Notes under the pieces: generated by a model
What the model saw: the letters and a program-made list of their open reading frames with translations, nothing else
Told to the model about the DNA's origin: nothing
Databases searched by the model: none
Program-made: the position numbers and the translations under genes
Source: Pseudomonadota bacterium
GTDB lineage: Bacteria > Pseudomonadota > Alphaproteobacteria > Rhizobiales > Xanthobacteraceae
Direction of reading: 5' to 3'
DNA: 5,250 nucleotides
NCBI GenBank assembly: GCA_023433965.1
Contig: JAEYTQ010000119.1
Location: 1-5,250 of the forward strand
Shown: piece by piece, positions 4,922 through 5,250 of the stretch
How the letters are laid out: the number at the start of each line of letters is the position of its first letter
Position numbering within the stretch: position 1 is the first letter of the stretch

Positions 4922-4957
4922 GTCGCCGCAAGCGATCGCGTGTCGTCTTGCGGCGGC
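4922..4957 (+). promoter_or_regulatory. Strong stem-loop between binding-protein and permease genes
   Basis: Bases 4922-4932 pair with 4947-4957 to form an 11-bp stem with one G-U pair and a 14-nt loop, starting 13 nt after the stop codon. No T-tract follows, so it is not a plain terminator. Stem-loops in this position, as between malE and malF in E. coli, protect the upstream mRNA from 3' decay and give more binding protein than permease. That role is inferred. A weaker stem, GAACC (4978-4982) with GGTTC (4994-4998), follows. Confidence 0.55.
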
Positions 4958-5051
4958 GCCTCCTCTCGCCCTCGCGCGAACCGGGAACAGCTTGGTTCTC
5001 GCACGAGCCCAAATCGATTCTTTGAACTGAACCGCGCGAGGAAGATGCATC

Positions 5052-5250
5052 ATGGCGGATGTGGCATTGCGGCCGGACAGGATTGGCGCCACGCAACCGG
5101 CGCGAAGACGCTCCGGTTTGCAGAAAGCGCTCAAACGCAGATCGACCGCGGCGTTCCTGATGACGCTACCGCTGATCATTCTCATCGCGCTTCTGGTGAT
5201 CTATCCCGCGTTCTATTCGCTGCATCTGGCGACCCTGAACAAGTCGATGC
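5052..5250 (+). CDS. ABC sugar transporter permease, MalF/UgpA type, N-terminal part (runs off right edge)
   Basis: Inner-membrane subunit forming half of the translocation channel. Only 66 codons are visible. The first 30 or so residues are basic and Arg-rich (PARRRSG at 16-22, KRRS at 28-31), fitting a cytoplasmic N terminus. A membrane helix follows at about 34-56, AAFLMTLPLIILIALLVIYP at 33-52, then FYSLHLATLN. The pattern hydrophobic-IYP-x-x-YSLHL is typical of transmembrane helix 1 in MalF/UgpA-type permeases. The EAA loop lies off-window. The start at 5052 has GAGGAAG (5038-5044) seven bases upstream; an ATG at 5045 is in another frame. It sits 142 bp behind the binding-protein gene, and a second permease and an ATPase are expected further right. 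Confidence 0.88.
   Translation, partial: MADVALRPDRIGATQPARRRSGLQKALKRRSTAAFLMTLPLIILIALLVIYPAFYSLHLATLNKSM

Noticed and set aside
4394..5185. 263-codon minus-strand frame across the binding-protein end and permease start
   Set aside because: Antisense to two recognisable ABC transporter genes, Arg-rich, no domain seen.

Overview
The window looks like chromosomal DNA of a GC-rich alphaproteobacterium, most probably of the Bradyrhizobium/Rhodopseudomonas group. Three things suggest this: the strong GC bias at third codon positions, which opens long false frames on opposite strands; a single-domain response regulator with a FATGYG motif, typical of alphaproteobacteria; and a Tat-exported sugar-type binding protein heading an ABC operon. 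No lookup was possible, so the genus is an inference. There are no rRNA or tRNA genes, IS elements or CRISPR arrays.

Layout, left to right. (1) 1-164, minus: the N-terminal 54 codons of a nicotinamidase (pncA), running off the left edge. (2) 165-430: a divergent intergenic region with overlapping inverted repeats in the pncA leader and a weak promoter candidate for glk. (3) 431-1402, plus: a complete Glk-type glucokinase. (4) 1542-1754, plus: a 70-residue helical protein of unknown function. (5) 1786-2163, minus: a stand-alone receiver-domain response regulator, convergent with the small gene and 31 bp from it. (6) 2276-3088, minus: a secreted protein with signal peptide, glycine zipper, Lys/Ala/Asp-rich linker and C-terminal LTXXQ domain. 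(7) 3089-3568: a 480-bp divergent intergenic region holding a candidate promoter with an overlapping inverted-repeat operator, a hairpin plus T6 reading on the minus strand, and an A/C-rich leader with a duplicated Shine-Dalgarno element. (8) 3569-4909, plus: a Tat-dependent family 1 ABC solute-binding protein. (9) 4910-5051: an intercistronic gap with a strong stem-loop. (10) 5052 to the right edge, plus: the start of the cognate MalF/UgpA-type permease.

How the genes fit together: the binding protein and permease form the front of a carbohydrate-type uptake operon that continues to the right. Glucokinase would phosphorylate glucose released in the cytoplasm, but it lies over 2 kb away behind minus-strand genes and is not in the same operon. 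PncA belongs to NAD salvage. The response regulator and the LTXXQ protein are both minus strand and separated by 112 bp; both families have members linked to stress or envelope responses, but nothing here proves a shared role.

No clearly new multi-gene system is visible. The most interesting points are the composite LTXXQ protein, the control region of the ABC operon, and several palindromes near promoters.
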